64,000 nt of DNA from assembly GCF_003945765.1 (NCBI RefSeq), contig NZ_CP027712.1:6572001-6636000 (forward strand). Reading direction: 5' to 3'. The position numbers and the translations under genes are program-made. Positions 19,973 to 29,117 of the stretch are shown one piece after another. Source of the stretch: Pseudomonas chlororaphis subsp. chlororaphis (GTDB lineage Bacteria > Pseudomonadota > Gammaproteobacteria > Pseudomonadales > Pseudomonadaceae). Each line of letters starts with the position of its first letter. Positions within the stretch are counted from its first letter, which is position 1. The notes under the pieces were generated by a model that did no database searches, was not told the DNA's origin, and saw nothing but the letters and a program-made list of their open reading frames with translations.

Positions 19973-21403
19973 ATGACCCTGTATGTCAATCTCGCCGAAC
20001 TGCTGGGCACACGTATCGAACAAGGCTTCTATCGCCCCGGCGACCGACTGCCGTCGGTACGGGCCTTGAGTGTCGAACACGGGGTCAGCCTGAGTACCGT
20101 GCAGCAGGCTTATCGGGTGCTGGAAGACAGCGGCCTGGCGACGCCCAAGCCCAAGTCCGGCTATTTCGTGCCGGTCAGCCGTGAGCTGCCGGCACTGCCC
20201 GCAGTGGGTCGCCCGGCGCAGCGGCCGGTGGAGATTTCGCAGTGGGACCAGGTGCTGGAACTGATCCGCAGCGTGCCGCGCAAGGACATCGTCCAGCTGG
20301 GCCGCGGCATGCCCGACGTCACCAGCCCGACCCTCAAGCCCCTGCTGCGCGGGCTCGCCCGCATTAGCCGGCGCCAGGACATGCCCGGTCTGTATTACGA
20401 CACCATCTACGGCGTGCACGAACTGCGTGAACAGCTGGCGCGGCTGATGCTCGATTCCGGCTGCCAGCTCGGCGCCAACGACCTGGTGATCACCACCGGC
20501 TGCCATGAAGCCTTGTCCACCAGCATCCGTGCCACCTGCGAGCCCGGGGATATCGTCGCCGTCGACTCGCCGAGCTTCCATGGCGCCATGCAGACCCTCA
20601 AGGGCCTGGGCATGAAGGCCCTGGAAATCCCCACCGACCCACTCACCGGCATCAGCCTCGACGCCCTGGAACTGGCCCTGGAGCAATGGCCGATCAAGGC
20701 CATACAGTTGACCCCCAACTGCAACAACCCGCTGGGCTATATCATGCCGGAGTCGCGCAAGCGGGCCCTGCTGACCCTGGCCCAGCGCTTCGATGTGGCG
20801 ATCATCGAAGACGATGTGTATGGCGAGCTGTCCTACACCTACCCGCGCCCGCGGACCATCAAGTCGTTCGACGACGATGGCCGGGTGCTGCTGTGCAGCT
20901 CCTTCTCCAAGACCCTGGCGCCGGGCCTGCGCATCGGCTGGGTCGCCCCCGGGCGCTATCTGGAACGAGTGCTGCACATGAAATACATCAGTACCGGCTC
21001 CACCGCGCCGCAGCCGCAGATCGCCATCGCCGAGTTCCTCAAGAGCGGCAATTTCGAGCCGCACCTGCGGCGCATGCGCACCCAGTACCAGCGCAATCGC
21101 GACCTGATGATCGACTGGGTCAGCCGCTATTTCCCCACGGGTACCCGCGCCAGCCGGCCGCAGGGCGGGTTCATGCTGTGGGTCGAACTGCCGGAAGGTT
21201 TCGATACCCTGCGCCTGAACCGCGCGCTGCTCGGCCAGGGCGTGCAGATTGCCGTGGGCAGCATCTTTTCGGCCTCGGGCAAGTACCGCAACTGCCTGCG
21301 GATGAACTACGCTGCCAAGCCAACGGCACAGATCGAGGAAGCCGTGCGCAAAGTCGGCGCAGCCGCCATCAAGCTGCTGGCTGAAGATTGCGCAACGGAC
21401 TGA
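19973..21403 (+). CDS. MocR-family transcriptional regulator (GntR-aminotransferase fusion)
   Basis: A 476-residue protein. The N-terminal GntR winged helix covers about residues 3-70 (GDRLPSVRALSVEHGVSLST), joined by a linker to a type I aminotransferase-like domain at about 100-465. The PLP lysine is in SSFSKTLAPGLRIGW and the phosphate-binding and pyridine-nitrogen segments (TPNCNNPLG and IIEDDVYGEL) are intact. MocR regulators use PLP-bound amines as signals. The target is unknown; it may be the divergent DUF1127 gene or the following lipoprotein gene, or a transport or amine pathway elsewhere. Confidence 0.9.
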   Translation: MTLYVNLAELLGTRIEQGFYRPGDRLPSVRALSVEHGVSLSTVQQAYRVLEDSGLATPKPKSGYFVPVSRELPALPAVGRPAQRPVEISQWDQVLELIRSVPRKDIVQLGRGMPDVTSPTLKPLLRGLARISRRQDMPGLYYDTIYGVHELREQLARLMLDSGCQLGANDLVITTGCHEALSTSIRATCEPGDIVAVDSPSFHGAMQTLKGLGMKALEIPTDPLTGISLDALELALEQWPIKAIQLTPNCNNPLGYIMPESRKRALLTLAQRFDVAIIEDDVYGELSYTYPRPRTIKSFDDDGRVLLCSSFSKTLAPGLRIGWVAPGRYLERVLHMKYISTGSTAPQPQIAIAEFLKSGNFEPHLRRMRTQYQRNRDLMIDWVSRYFPTGTRASRPQGGFMLWVELPEGFDTLRLNRALLGQGVQIAVGSIFSASGKYRNCLRMNYAAKPTAQIEEAVRKVGAAAIKLLAEDCATD

Positions 21404-21463
21404 CCTTTTCCTGTGAAACCGGCGTCACAGCTAGACCATCGCAGCGATTCGAGATGAGCTGAC

Positions 21464-23032
21464 TTGAGATCCAGACAGGCCCTGGCCTTCCTTATGCTGA
21501 TCGCGCTGTGCCTGAGCGGCTGCGTCAGCCTCGATGTGCCTCGCGAGCCCAGCCAGGCTCTGCCGGCCGCCGACTCGGCCTTCGGTCGCTCGATCCAGGC
21601 CCAGGCCGCCCCCTATCAGGGACGTTCGGGCTTTCGCCTGCTGTCCGACAGCAGCGAAGCCTTCATGGCCCGCGCCGAACTGATCCGCAACGCCCAAAGC
21701 AGCCTCGACCTGCAGTACTACATCGTCCATGACGGCATCAGCACCCGGATGCTGGTGGACGAACTGCTCAAGGCCGCCGACCGCGGCGTGCGCATCCGCA
21801 TTCTGCTGGATGACACCACCAGCGACGGCCTGGACCAGATCATGGCCACCCTCGCCGCCCATCCGCGGATACAGATCCGCCTGTTCAACCCCCTGCACCT
21901 GGGGCGCAGCACTGGCGTGACCCGTGCCATGGGGCGTCTGTTCAACCTGTCGCTGCAACATCGACGCATGCACAACAAGCTGTGGCTGGCGGACAACAGC
22001 GCGGCCATCGTTGGCGGGCGCAACCTGGGGGACGAGTACTTCGACGCCGAACCCAACCTGAACTTCACCGACATCGACATCCTCGGTTTCGGCCCGGTGG
22101 CCGAACAGCTCGGGCACAGCTTCGACCAGTACTGGAACAGCGCCCTGAGCAAACCCATCGGCGAGTTTATGTCGCGCCTGCCATCGGCCTGGGAGCTGGC
22201 CAACACCCGGCTGCGCCTGCAGCAATCGCTGGACGACGCCCAGCAGCAGGAGCATGCCCTGTTCCAGGAGCTCAAGGCCTATCGGACCCAGCCGCGCATG
22301 GATGTCTGGCGCAAAGAGCTGATCTGGGCCTGGAACCAGGCGCTGTGGGACGCCCCCAGCAAGGTCCTGTCCAACGGCGAGCCCGACCCGCACCTGCTGT
22401 TGACCACCCAGCTGGCGCCGGAGCTACAGAGCGTCAGTAAAGAGTTGATGATGGTTTCGGCCTATTTCGTCCCCGGCCAGCCAGGCCTGGTCTACCTCAC
22501 CGGACGTGCCGACGCCGGGGTTGCGGTGAGCCTGCTGACCAACTCCCTGGAAGCCACCGACGTGCCGGCGGTCCACGGCGGCTACGCGCCGTATCGCAAG
22601 GCGCTGCTGCAACACGGCGTGAAACTCTATGAACTGCGACGCCAACCCGGTAACGGCGGCGGCAGCGGCCCTCATCTGTTCCACAGCGCGTCATATCCTG
22701 GCTCGGACTCCAGCCTGCACAGCAAGGCGATGATTTTCGATCGCCAGAAGTCCTTTATCGGCTCCTTCAATTTCGACCCGCGCTCGGTGCTGTGGAACAC
22801 CGAAGTCGGGGTGCTGGTGGACAGCCCCGAGCTGGCCGAGCGCGTTCGCGGCCTGGCGCTGCAAGGCATGGCGCCGGCCCTGAGCTACGAGGCGAAACTG
22901 CAGGATGGCAAGCTGGTCTGGGTCACCGAAGACAACCAGCAACTGCACACCCTGACCCGCGAGCCTGGCAGCTGGTGGCGGCGCTTCAATGCCTGGATGA
23001 GCAATACCATCGGCCTCGAACGGATGCTCTGA
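21464..23032 (+). CDS. phospholipase D-family lipoprotein (cardiolipin synthase C-like)
   Basis: A 522-residue protein with two HKD motifs: HNKLWLADNS with GGRNLGDEYF near residue 170, and HSKAMIFDRQ with GSFNFDPRS near residue 420. The N-terminus has a lipoprotein signal, RSRQALAFLMLIALCLSGC, with the lipobox LSGC near residue 19. The TTG start at 21464 is chosen because it supplies the basic part of that signal and has a GATGAG site upstream; the next ATG (21494) would lack it. ClsC-type enzymes make cardiolipin from phosphatidylglycerol and phosphatidylethanolamine. Membrane attachment faces the periplasm. It follows the MocR gene by 60 bp. Confidence 0.85.
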   Translation: MRSRQALAFLMLIALCLSGCVSLDVPREPSQALPAADSAFGRSIQAQAAPYQGRSGFRLLSDSSEAFMARAELIRNAQSSLDLQYYIVHDGISTRMLVDELLKAADRGVRIRILLDDTTSDGLDQIMATLAAHPRIQIRLFNPLHLGRSTGVTRAMGRLFNLSLQHRRMHNKLWLADNSAAIVGGRNLGDEYFDAEPNLNFTDIDILGFGPVAEQLGHSFDQYWNSALSKPIGEFMSRLPSAWELANTRLRLQQSLDDAQQQEHALFQELKAYRTQPRMDVWRKELIWAWNQALWDAPSKVLSNGEPDPHLLLTTQLAPELQSVSKELMMVSAYFVPGQPGLVYLTGRADAGVAVSLLTNSLEATDVPAVHGGYAPYRKALLQHGVKLYELRRQPGNGGGSGPHLFHSASYPGSDSSLHSKAMIFDRQKSFIGSFNFDPRSVLWNTEVGVLVDSPELAERVRGLALQGMAPALSYEAKLQDGKLVWVTEDNQQLHTLTREPGSWWRRFNAWMSNTIGLERML

Positions 23033-23043
23033 GCCCAGCCCTT

Positions 23044-23135
23044 GCAGGAGCGAGGCTTGCCCGCGATAGCGGAACTGCATTCAATCAAGATGTTGACTGT
23101 CAGACCCTTATCGCGGGCAAGCCTCGCTCCTACAG
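23044..23135. repeat. inverted REP pair between convergent phospholipase and MFS genes
   Basis: A left-to-right copy at 23044-23069 (CAGGAGCGAGGCTTGCCCGC then GATAG) and a right-to-left copy at 23109-23135 (TATCGCGGGCAAGCCTCGCT then CCTACAG) are nearly perfect complements 40 bp apart. The right copy contains the stop codon of the MFS gene. Confidence 0.88.
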
Positions 23136-24278
23136 GGTTTGTGGCTGGGCCGCGCCAAACGCGCCTTCGCGCAACAACAGCACAATCAGCCCCAGGGCCC
23201 CGGCCGCCATCAGCAACAGCAAGGCATGCCCGCTGACCCACTGGCTGCCCGCCCCCGCCACCAGCGGCCCGATCAGGCAGCCGATGCCCCACAGCTGGGC
23301 GACGTGGGCATTGGCGCGCACCAGCGCATCGTCGCGGTAGCGCTCGCCGATCAGAATCAACGACAAGGTGAACAGGCCCCCGGCGCTGGCGCCGAACAAC
23401 ACCCACAGCGGCCAGATCAGCAGGGTGTCGAGCAGCAACGGAATGGCCAGGCTCGACAGCAGCAGGATTACCGCGCAGCCGGCGAACAAGGCGCGCCGCG
23501 ATACGCGGTCGGCCAGGGCACCGATGGGCAGCTGCAACAAGGCATCGCCCACCACCACGGTGCTGACCATCGCCAGGGCGATGTCCTCGGTAAACCCCTG
23601 GCGCAGGCAATAGACCGGCAGCAGGGTCAGAATCATCGCCTCGAACGCGGCGAACAGCGCCACCGCCCAGCCAATGGCCGGCAGGCCACGGCAGAACCGC
23701 CATAGGTCACCGAAGGTCACGCTGCAAGACTCGCTGCTCGGCGCGCCGCTGCGGCCCATCAGCAACAGAGGCGACACCACCAGCAGCACGACGCCCACCC
23801 AGAAACCGTAGTCATGCTCGGTGCCCAAGGCGCCCAGCAGCAGCGGGCCAGCCAATTGGCTCAAGGCATAGCTACTGCCATACAGCGCCACCAGGCGACC
23901 GCGCCACTGCTCCACCACCAACTGGTTGATCCAGCTTTCGCCGAGGATGAAGACGATGGTCAGCACCACGCCGATCATCAGCCGCAGCACCAGCCACAGG
24001 GGATAACTCGGCAACAGCGCCAGCAGGCCGATGGAGATCGCCCCGCCCCACAGGCACAGGCGCATCAGCCCCGCCGTGCCAAAGCGCGCCGCCAGTCGGC
24101 TGGAAACCTTCGCCCCGAGCAAGACGCCAATCGCCGGCATCGAGGCCATCACGCCGATTGCAAAGGGCCCATACCCCCAGCTCTCCAGGCGGAACGACAC
24201 CAGCGGCATGCTCACGCCCAAGGCCAGCCCCACACTCAGGACAGCCGCCAAAACGGCGAAATAAGTTGCCCAGCGCAT
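23130..24278 (-). CDS. MFS transporter
   Basis: A 382-residue inner-membrane protein with twelve hydrophobic helices. It has the loop 2-3 MFS signature in the form GAKVSSRLAARFGTAGLMR and a second-half equivalent LPIGALADRVSRRALF. It resembles the small YcaD/UPF-type MFS carriers with no fixed substrate. ATG at 24278 (MRWATYF) is chosen over one ten codons upstream because AGGAG lies 9 bases before it. Its TAG stop lies inside a REP element, so the last residues (QPQTL) may have been set by REP insertion. Confidence 0.88.
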   Translation of the reverse strand: MRWATYFAVLAAVLSVGLALGVSMPLVSFRLESWGYGPFAIGVMASMPAIGVLLGAKVSSRLAARFGTAGLMRLCLWGGAISIGLLALLPSYPLWLVLRLMIGVVLTIVFILGESWINQLVVEQWRGRLVALYGSSYALSQLAGPLLLGALGTEHDYGFWVGVVLLVVSPLLLMGRSGAPSSESCSVTFGDLWRFCRGLPAIGWAVALFAAFEAMILTLLPVYCLRQGFTEDIALAMVSTVVVGDALLQLPIGALADRVSRRALFAGCAVILLLSSLAIPLLLDTLLIWPLWVLFGASAGGLFTLSLILIGERYRDDALVRANAHVAQLWGIGCLIGPLVAGAGSQWVSGHALLLLMAAGALGLIVLLLREGAFGAAQPQTL

Positions 24279-24319
24279 TTCCACGCTCCTGTGGATGGTT
24301 TTTTTCATGACAGAGACAA

Positions 24320-24355
24320 CGCAGCCGGACCTCCCTGGCGGAAAGTCCGGCTGCG
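24320..24355. other. perfect hairpin between kauB and the MFS gene
   Basis: CGCAGCCGGAC at 24320-24330 pairs with GTCCGGCTGCG at 24345-24355 across a 14-base loop. There is no T-tract, so it may be a weak terminator or an mRNA-stabilising 3' stem for kauB rather than a full terminator. Confidence 0.5.
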
Positions 24356-24421
24356 ATATGGATCGGCTAACGGTGCGCGGGGTGGCGTCTGTTCAGACGC
24401 CCGATATCCGCGCCCCTTGAA

Positions 24422-25915
24422 TTACAGCTTGATCCAGGTCGCCTTCAGTTCGGTGTACTTGTCGAACGCGTGCAACGACTTGTCACGACCGTTGCCCGAC
24501 TGCTTGAAGCCGCCGAACGGCGCGGTCATGTCGCCGCCGTCATACTGGTTGACCCAGACACTGCCGGCCCGCAGCGCCTTGGCGGTCAGGTGAGCCTTGG
24601 AGATATTGGCCGTCCATACCGCCGCGGCCAGGCCATACGGCGTGTCGTTGGCGATCTGGATGGCTTCTTCCACGGTGTCGAAGGCGATGACCGAGAGCAC
24701 CGGGCCAAAGATCTCTTCCTGGGCGATCTTCATTGCGTTGCTGACGCCGTCGAAGATGGTCGGTTCAACGTAGGTCCCGCCGGTTTCCTGCAGGGTGCGC
24801 TTGCCGCCCACCACCAGCTTGGCGCCGTCGGCATGACCGGACTCGATGTACGACAGCACGGTGTTCATCTGCTGGGTATCTACCAGCGCGCCGACGTTGG
24901 TGGCCGGGTCCAGCGGGTTGCCCGGTTTCCAGGCCCTGAGGGCCTCGATCACCAGCGGCAGGAATTTATCCTTGATCGAACGCTCCACCAGCAGGCGCGA
25001 ACCGGCGGTGCAGACTTCGCCCTGGTTGAAGGCAATGGCGCTGGCCGCGGATTCGGCCGCGGCCTGCAGGTCCGGGGCATCGGCGAACACGATGTTCGGG
25101 CTCTTGCCGCCCGCCTCCAGCCAGACGCGCTTCATGTTCGATTCGCCGGAGTAGACCATCAGCTGCTTGGCGATCTTGGTCGAACCGGTGAACACCAGGG
25201 TATCGACGTCCATGTGCAGGGCCAGGGCCTTGCCCACGGTGTGGCCATAACCTGGCAGCACGTTGAGCACGCCGGCCGGGATCCCGGCCTCGACAGCCAG
25301 CGCGGCGACGCGGATAGCGGTCAGCGGCGATTTTTCCGACGGCTTGAGGATCACCGAGTTACCGGTGGACAGCGCCGGCCCGAGTTTCCAGCAGGCCATC
25401 ATCAACGGGAAGTTCCACGGCACGATGGCGCCGACCACGCCCACCGGCTCGCGAGTCACCAGGCCCAGTTGGTCGTGGGGCGTGGCGGCGACTTCGTCGT
25501 AGATCTTGTCGATGGCTTCGCCGCTCCAGCTCAGCGCTTGCGCCGCGCCGGGAACGTCGATACCCAGCGAGTCGCTGATCGGCTTACCCATGTCCAGGGT
25601 TTCGAGCAGGGCCAGTTCTTCGGCATGCTGCTTCAGCAGGCCGGCAAAACGAATCATGGTGGCTTTACGCTTGGCCGGCGCCAGGCGCGACCAGACACCG
25701 GAATTGAAAGTGGCGCGGGCGTTTTCCACCGCGCGTTGTGCGTCGGCGGCGTCACAGCTGGCAATACTCGCCAGCAGACGGCCATCGACCGGGCTGATGC
25801 ATTCGAAGGTTTCGTTGGAAACGGCGGCGGTGTATTCGCCATTGATGTAGGCGCGGCCTTCGATTTTCAGCTCGCGGGCGCGTTGTTCCCAATCGGCTCG
25901 AGTCAGGGTGGTCAT
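24422..25915 (-). CDS. kauB: aldehyde dehydrogenase for polyamine/amino aldehydes
   Basis: A 497-residue NAD(P)-dependent aldehyde dehydrogenase. The catalytic cysteine is in FNQGEVCTAGSR, the general base in LEAGGKSPN, and the nucleotide site in FTGSTKIAKQL. In P. aeruginosa KauB (PA5312) oxidises 4-guanidinobutyraldehyde and gamma-glutamyl-aminoaldehydes in arginine and polyamine catabolism; the length and context with puuB and pauR fit that role. The start has GGAGG 9 bases upstream. It is divergent from the cupin gene (236 bp), which may share control. Confidence 0.93.
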   Translation of the reverse strand: MTTLTRADWEQRARELKIEGRAYINGEYTAAVSNETFECISPVDGRLLASIASCDAADAQRAVENARATFNSGVWSRLAPAKRKATMIRFAGLLKQHAEELALLETLDMGKPISDSLGIDVPGAAQALSWSGEAIDKIYDEVAATPHDQLGLVTREPVGVVGAIVPWNFPLMMACWKLGPALSTGNSVILKPSEKSPLTAIRVAALAVEAGIPAGVLNVLPGYGHTVGKALALHMDVDTLVFTGSTKIAKQLMVYSGESNMKRVWLEAGGKSPNIVFADAPDLQAAAESAASAIAFNQGEVCTAGSRLLVERSIKDKFLPLVIEALRAWKPGNPLDPATNVGALVDTQQMNTVLSYIESGHADGAKLVVGGKRTLQETGGTYVEPTIFDGVSNAMKIAQEEIFGPVLSVIAFDTVEEAIQIANDTPYGLAAAVWTANISKAHLTAKALRAGSVWVNQYDGGDMTAPFGGFKQSGNGRDKSLHAFDKYTELKATWIKL

Positions 25916-26151
25916 GCGAGTGTCCTCCTCTTGTTGGATACAGGCGCCACGCGATCGATGCCGGCACCTTCAGGAATTCTGCCCGGCCAGCCTGCTTCGG
26001 CCCATGGCATTCGCCACCCTAAACCAGCGGCACCCGAAGTTTCAATATATTTGACAGCGGCTAGGAAAACGCCATTGCTATGTTCATTTTAATAAACATA
26101 GACTTTGGGCTTTCCAGCCATTCGCAGCGCAATCAGGGGGGGAATACCTGC

Positions 26152-26514
26152 ATGAGCATCCAGGACATCGTCGACTTCAATCAGGCCAACACTGCGCCCG
26201 AGCGGTATCGCCCCGCCCAGGAAAAAGTCCTCAAGGGCGACCCTGAGCAAACCGTCTTCAACCACTACAACAGTCCGTGCGGCCAGATGAACGCCGGGGT
26301 GTGGGAAGGCGCGATCGGCCAGTGGACGGTGAACTACACCGAGCACGAGTACTGCGAGATCGTGCAGGGGGTTTCGGTCCTGCGTGACGGCGAAGGCAAT
26401 GCCAAGACCTTGCGCGCCGGCGATCGCTTCGTCATTCCCGCAGGCTTTCGCGGCACCTGGGAGGTGCTGGAACCGTGCCGCAAGATCTATGTGATCTTCG
26501 AACCGAAAGCCTGA
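26152..26514 (+). CDS. cupin-domain protein (DUF861 type)
   Basis: A 120-residue single cupin. The motif region GAIGQWTVNYTEHEYCEIV, then LRAGDRFVIPAGFRGTWEV, is that of the DUF861 (ureidoglycolate-hydrolase-like) cupins. The ATG has a strong purine run (AGGGGGGGAA) upstream. Such cupins often sit with polyamine-catabolic genes in pseudomonads; the one here is divergent from kauB. The metal-binding histidine pattern is reduced (HEYCE). Function unknown. Confidence 0.82.
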   Translation: MSIQDIVDFNQANTAPERYRPAQEKVLKGDPEQTVFNHYNSPCGQMNAGVWEGAIGQWTVNYTEHEYCEIVQGVSVLRDGEGNAKTLRAGDRFVIPAGFRGTWEVLEPCRKIYVIFEPKA

Positions 26515-26525
26515 ATCGCAGGCAC

Positions 26526-26556
26526 AAAAAAACCCGCTTGAAGGCGGGTTTTTTTG
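26526..26556. terminator. bidirectional terminator between the cupin gene and rpmG
   Basis: AACCCGC-TTGAAG-GCGGGTT stem at 26531-26550 with an A-tract before and a T-tract after, serving convergent cupin and rpmB-rpmG transcripts. Confidence 0.88.
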
Positions 26557-26572
26557 TCAGAAGAAAAATCAA

Positions 26573-26728
26573 TTACTTGATTTTGCCTTCCTTGTAGATC
26601 ACGTGCTTACGAACAACCGGATCATATTTCTTGATCTCGATTTTGTCCGGAGTAGTGCGCTTGTTCTTGTCGGTAGTGTAGAAGTGACCAGTACCGGCGC
26701 TCGAAATCAAACGAATCAATTCACGCAT
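26573..26728 (-). CDS. rpmG: 50S ribosomal protein L33
   Basis: A 51-residue protein beginning [19 protein letters not shown] and ending [11 protein letters not shown], full length for L33. It has no cysteines, so it is the zinc-independent form found in most Gram-negative bacteria. It follows rpmB by 11 bp on the same strand and is co-transcribed with it. The product is part of the large ribosomal subunit near the E site. Confidence 0.97.
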   Translation of the reverse strand: MRELIRLISSAGTGHFYTTDKNKRTTPDKIEIKKYDPVVRKHVIYKEGKIK

Positions 26729-26739
26729 GATTAGCTCCC

Positions 26740-26973
26740 TTAAACCTTGCCATCGCGACGAAGTTCGGCCAGCACGACATCAATGCCACGCTTGTCGATG
26801 ATACGCATGCCTTTGGCAGATACGCGCAGACGCACAAAACGTTTCTCGGACTCAACCCAGAAGCGGTGATGCTGCAGGTTCGGCAGGAAACGACGACGGG
26901 TTTTGTTGTTTGCGTGGGAAATGTTATTCCCAGTCACCGGACCCTTACCGGTAACTTGACAGACTCTCGACAT
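26740..26973 (-). CDS. rpmB: 50S ribosomal protein L28
   Basis: A 77-residue protein with the L28 start [20 protein letters not shown] and the typical [10 protein letters not shown] and [16 protein letters not shown] segments. First gene of the rpmB-rpmG operon, the usual order in gammaproteobacteria. A GAGG site lies just upstream of the ATG. Confidence 0.97.
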   Translation of the reverse strand: MSRVCQVTGKGPVTGNNISHANNKTRRRFLPNLQHHRFWVESEKRFVRLRVSAKGMRIIDKRGIDVVLAELRRDGKV

Positions 26974-27121
26974 GCCTCAGCCCTCTAAAACCACATGCCC
27001 AACCCGGCATGGGTTGGCCGCTTAATCTCTCAGTCATTTGGCGCCAGGCGCCGCGTTTCTTTAGGGTCTTACCGGCTACACCTACAAGCGAAGGAACCGG
27101 GCCCCTAGAAAAGAGCGCTGC

Positions 27122-27150
27122 TTTATACCAGAAAGACCCCGTAGCAACAA
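27122..27150 (-). promoter_or_regulatory. predicted rpmB-rpmG promoter
   Basis: On the minus strand TTGTTG (27150-27145), a 17-bp spacer and an extended -10 TGGTATAAA (hexamer TATAAA at 27127-27122). Transcription would start near 27115 and leave a leader of about 140 bases. Confidence 0.45.
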
Positions 27151-27237
27151 CAGCCGGTGTGCTTTGGATTTCGAAAAGTCCCTGTTTTCTTGCTACGGAT
27201 GCCTGCACCAAAGGCTGGCGCCATGGCTGACCGCTCG

Positions 27238-27257
27238 TCGCAGAATAAATTCTGCGA
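27238..27257. promoter_or_regulatory. perfect 20-bp palindrome, candidate operator
   Basis: TCGCAGAATAAATTCTGCGA: two 9-bp arms around AA. It lies 262 bp before the peptide-binding-protein start and 265 bp before rpmB. The form fits a dimeric repressor or activator site; no known regulator consensus was recognised. Confidence 0.4.
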
Positions 27258-27519
27258 GGGTGAAACAGGCGGCAAAATCACCATACACAGCCGCCGCACC
27301 GCTCGTTCCACGTCAATATATGGAAAAAACCTCTGTCAATTCATGCCTAATGTGGCCATGACTGCCGGCCGCCAACAGGTTCGACGCTGCAATAAAAGCC
27401 AACGTATCCGGCCCACGAGCGAAAAAAGGGGATAGTCATTTTTCAACGGGGCCACTAGGGTAAGCCTTTTTCCAGACTGCACTCGCAGATGGGCCTTCGA
27501 TCTGCAAAGGAAGCCAAAC

Positions 27520-29109
27520 ATGCGCCTCGCTGCCCTCCCGCTCCTGTTCGCCCCTCTTCTTCTGAGCCCGCTGGCCCACGCCGCCGCATTAAGCGTATGC
27601 ACCGAGGCCAGCCCGGAAGGTTTCGACGTAGTGCAGTACAACTCGCTGACCACCACCAACGCATCGGCCGATGTGCTGATGAATCGCCTGGTGGAGTTCG
27701 ACGCCAGCAGCGGCAAGGTGGTACCGAGCCTGGCCGATAGCTGGGAAGTCTCGGCCGACGGCCTGACCTATGTGTTCAAGCTGCACCCGAAAGTGAAGTT
27801 TCATCGCACCGCGTATTTCAATCCGAGCCGCGAGCTGACCGCCGAAGACGTGAAGTTCAGCTTCGACCGCATGCTCGACCCGGCCAACCCCTGGCATAAA
27901 GTGGCGCAGAGCGGCTATCCCCATGCCCAGTCGCTACAGCTGCCGGCGCTGATCAAGAAGATCGACGCCCTGGATCCGCTGACCGTGCGCTTCACCCTTG
28001 ATCATGCCGATTCGACCTTCCTCGCCACCCTGAGCATGGGGTTTGCGTCGATCTACTCCGCCGAATACGCCGACCAGTTGCTCAAAGCCGGCACCCAGGA
28101 CAAGCTCAACAGCCAGCCGATCGGCACCGGCCCCTTCGTTTTCGGCCGTTTCCAGAAGGACGCATCGATCCGCTACAAGGCCAACCCCGACTATTTTGCC
28201 GGCAAGCCGGCGGTGGACTCGCTGATCTTCGCCATCACCCCGGACGCCAACGTGCGCCTGCAGAAGCTGCGCCGCAACGAATGCCAGATCGCCCTGTCGC
28301 CCAAGCCGCTGGACGTGACCGCCGCGCTTGAGGAGCCTGCGCTCAAGGTCGAGAAAACCGCGGCCTTCATGACCGCGTTCGTCGCCATCAACAGCCAGCA
28401 CCCACCGCTGGACAAACCTGAAGTGCGCCAGGCCATCAACCTCGCCTTCGACAAGGCCAACTACCTGAAAGCGGTCTTCGAAAATACCGCCGAACCCGCC
28501 AACGGCCCCTTCCCGCCCAACACCTGGAGCTACGCCAAGGAGCTGCCTGGGTACGCCCATGATCCGGCGAAGGCCCGCCAATTGCTGGCCAAGGCCGGCC
28601 TGAAAGACGGCTTCCAGACCACAATCTGGACCCGCCCTTCCGGCAGTCTGTTGAACCCCAACCCGAGCCTGGGCGCGCAACAGCTGCAAGCAGACTTGGC
28701 ACAAGTCGGGATCCAGGCGGAGATCCGCGTGATCGAATGGGGCGAACTGATCCGTCGGGCCAAGGCCGGCGAGCACGACCTGCTGTTCATGGGCTGGGCC
28801 GGCGACAACGGCGATCCGGATAACTTCCTCACCCCGCAGTTCACCTGCGCGGCGGTGAAGTCCGGGACCAACTTCGCCCGCTACTGCGACCCCGGCCTGG
28901 ACAAGCTGATCACCGCCGGCAAGACCACCACCGAGCAGGGCGTGCGCAGCAAGCTTTACCAGCAGGCGCAAACCCAGATCCAGCAGCAGGCCCTGTGGCT
29001 ACCGCTTGCCCACCCGACCGCCTTCGCCCTGACGCGCAAGGATGTCCATGGGTATCAGGTCAGCCCGTTCGGTCGCCAGGACTACTCGAAGGTCAGCCTC
29101 AAGCCCTGA
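27520..29109 (+). CDS. periplasmic dipeptide/peptide ABC transporter substrate-binding protein (DppA-like)
   Basis: A 529-residue SBP of family 5. The signal peptide is residues 1 to about 22 (LSPLAHA/AALSVC). The mature N-terminus ALSVCTEASPEGFDVVQYNS and the segments LADSWEVSADGLTYVFKL and GTGPFVFGRFQKD are those of DppA-type proteins. It binds di- or oligopeptides (or haem in some members) for an ABC permease that is not in this window. It is the counterpart of PAO1 PA5317, also an orphan binding protein. AAGGAAG lies upstream of the start. It ends 8 bp before the convergent radC. Confidence 0.9.
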   Translation: MRLAALPLLFAPLLLSPLAHAAALSVCTEASPEGFDVVQYNSLTTTNASADVLMNRLVEFDASSGKVVPSLADSWEVSADGLTYVFKLHPKVKFHRTAYFNPSRELTAEDVKFSFDRMLDPANPWHKVAQSGYPHAQSLQLPALIKKIDALDPLTVRFTLDHADSTFLATLSMGFASIYSAEYADQLLKAGTQDKLNSQPIGTGPFVFGRFQKDASIRYKANPDYFAGKPAVDSLIFAITPDANVRLQKLRRNECQIALSPKPLDVTAALEEPALKVEKTAAFMTAFVAINSQHPPLDKPEVRQAINLAFDKANYLKAVFENTAEPANGPFPPNTWSYAKELPGYAHDPAKARQLLAKAGLKDGFQTTIWTRPSGSLLNPNPSLGAQQLQADLAQVGIQAEIRVIEWGELIRRAKAGEHDLLFMGWAGDNGDPDNFLTPQFTCAAVKSGTNFARYCDPGLDKLITAGKTTTEQGVRSKLYQQAQTQIQQQALWLPLAHPTAFALTRKDVHGYQVSPFGRQDYSKVSLKP

Positions 29110-29117
29110 GCCGCGAG

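Larger units (their letters stand above)
26974..27519. other. 546-bp intergenic region between rpmB and the peptide-binding-protein gene
   Basis: No credible gene was found; the open frames here lack ribosome sites and the codon bias of neighbouring genes. It holds the predicted rpmB promoter, a perfect 20-bp palindrome at 27238-27257, and a small hairpin (GCAGAT-ATCTGC arms, 27486-27506) just before the ribosome site of the next gene. Confidence 0.6.

Noticed and set aside
23042..23140. Inverted repeats between the phospholipase and MFS genes as ends of an insertion sequence
   Set aside because: The repeats are standard REP elements and the 40 bp between them hold no transposase.
27123..27435. 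Open frames of 60-92 codons in the rpmB/peptide-binding-protein gap
   Set aside because: No ribosome sites, no codon bias like neighbouring genes, and no recognisable protein features; they overlap the predicted rpmB promoter and the palindrome.
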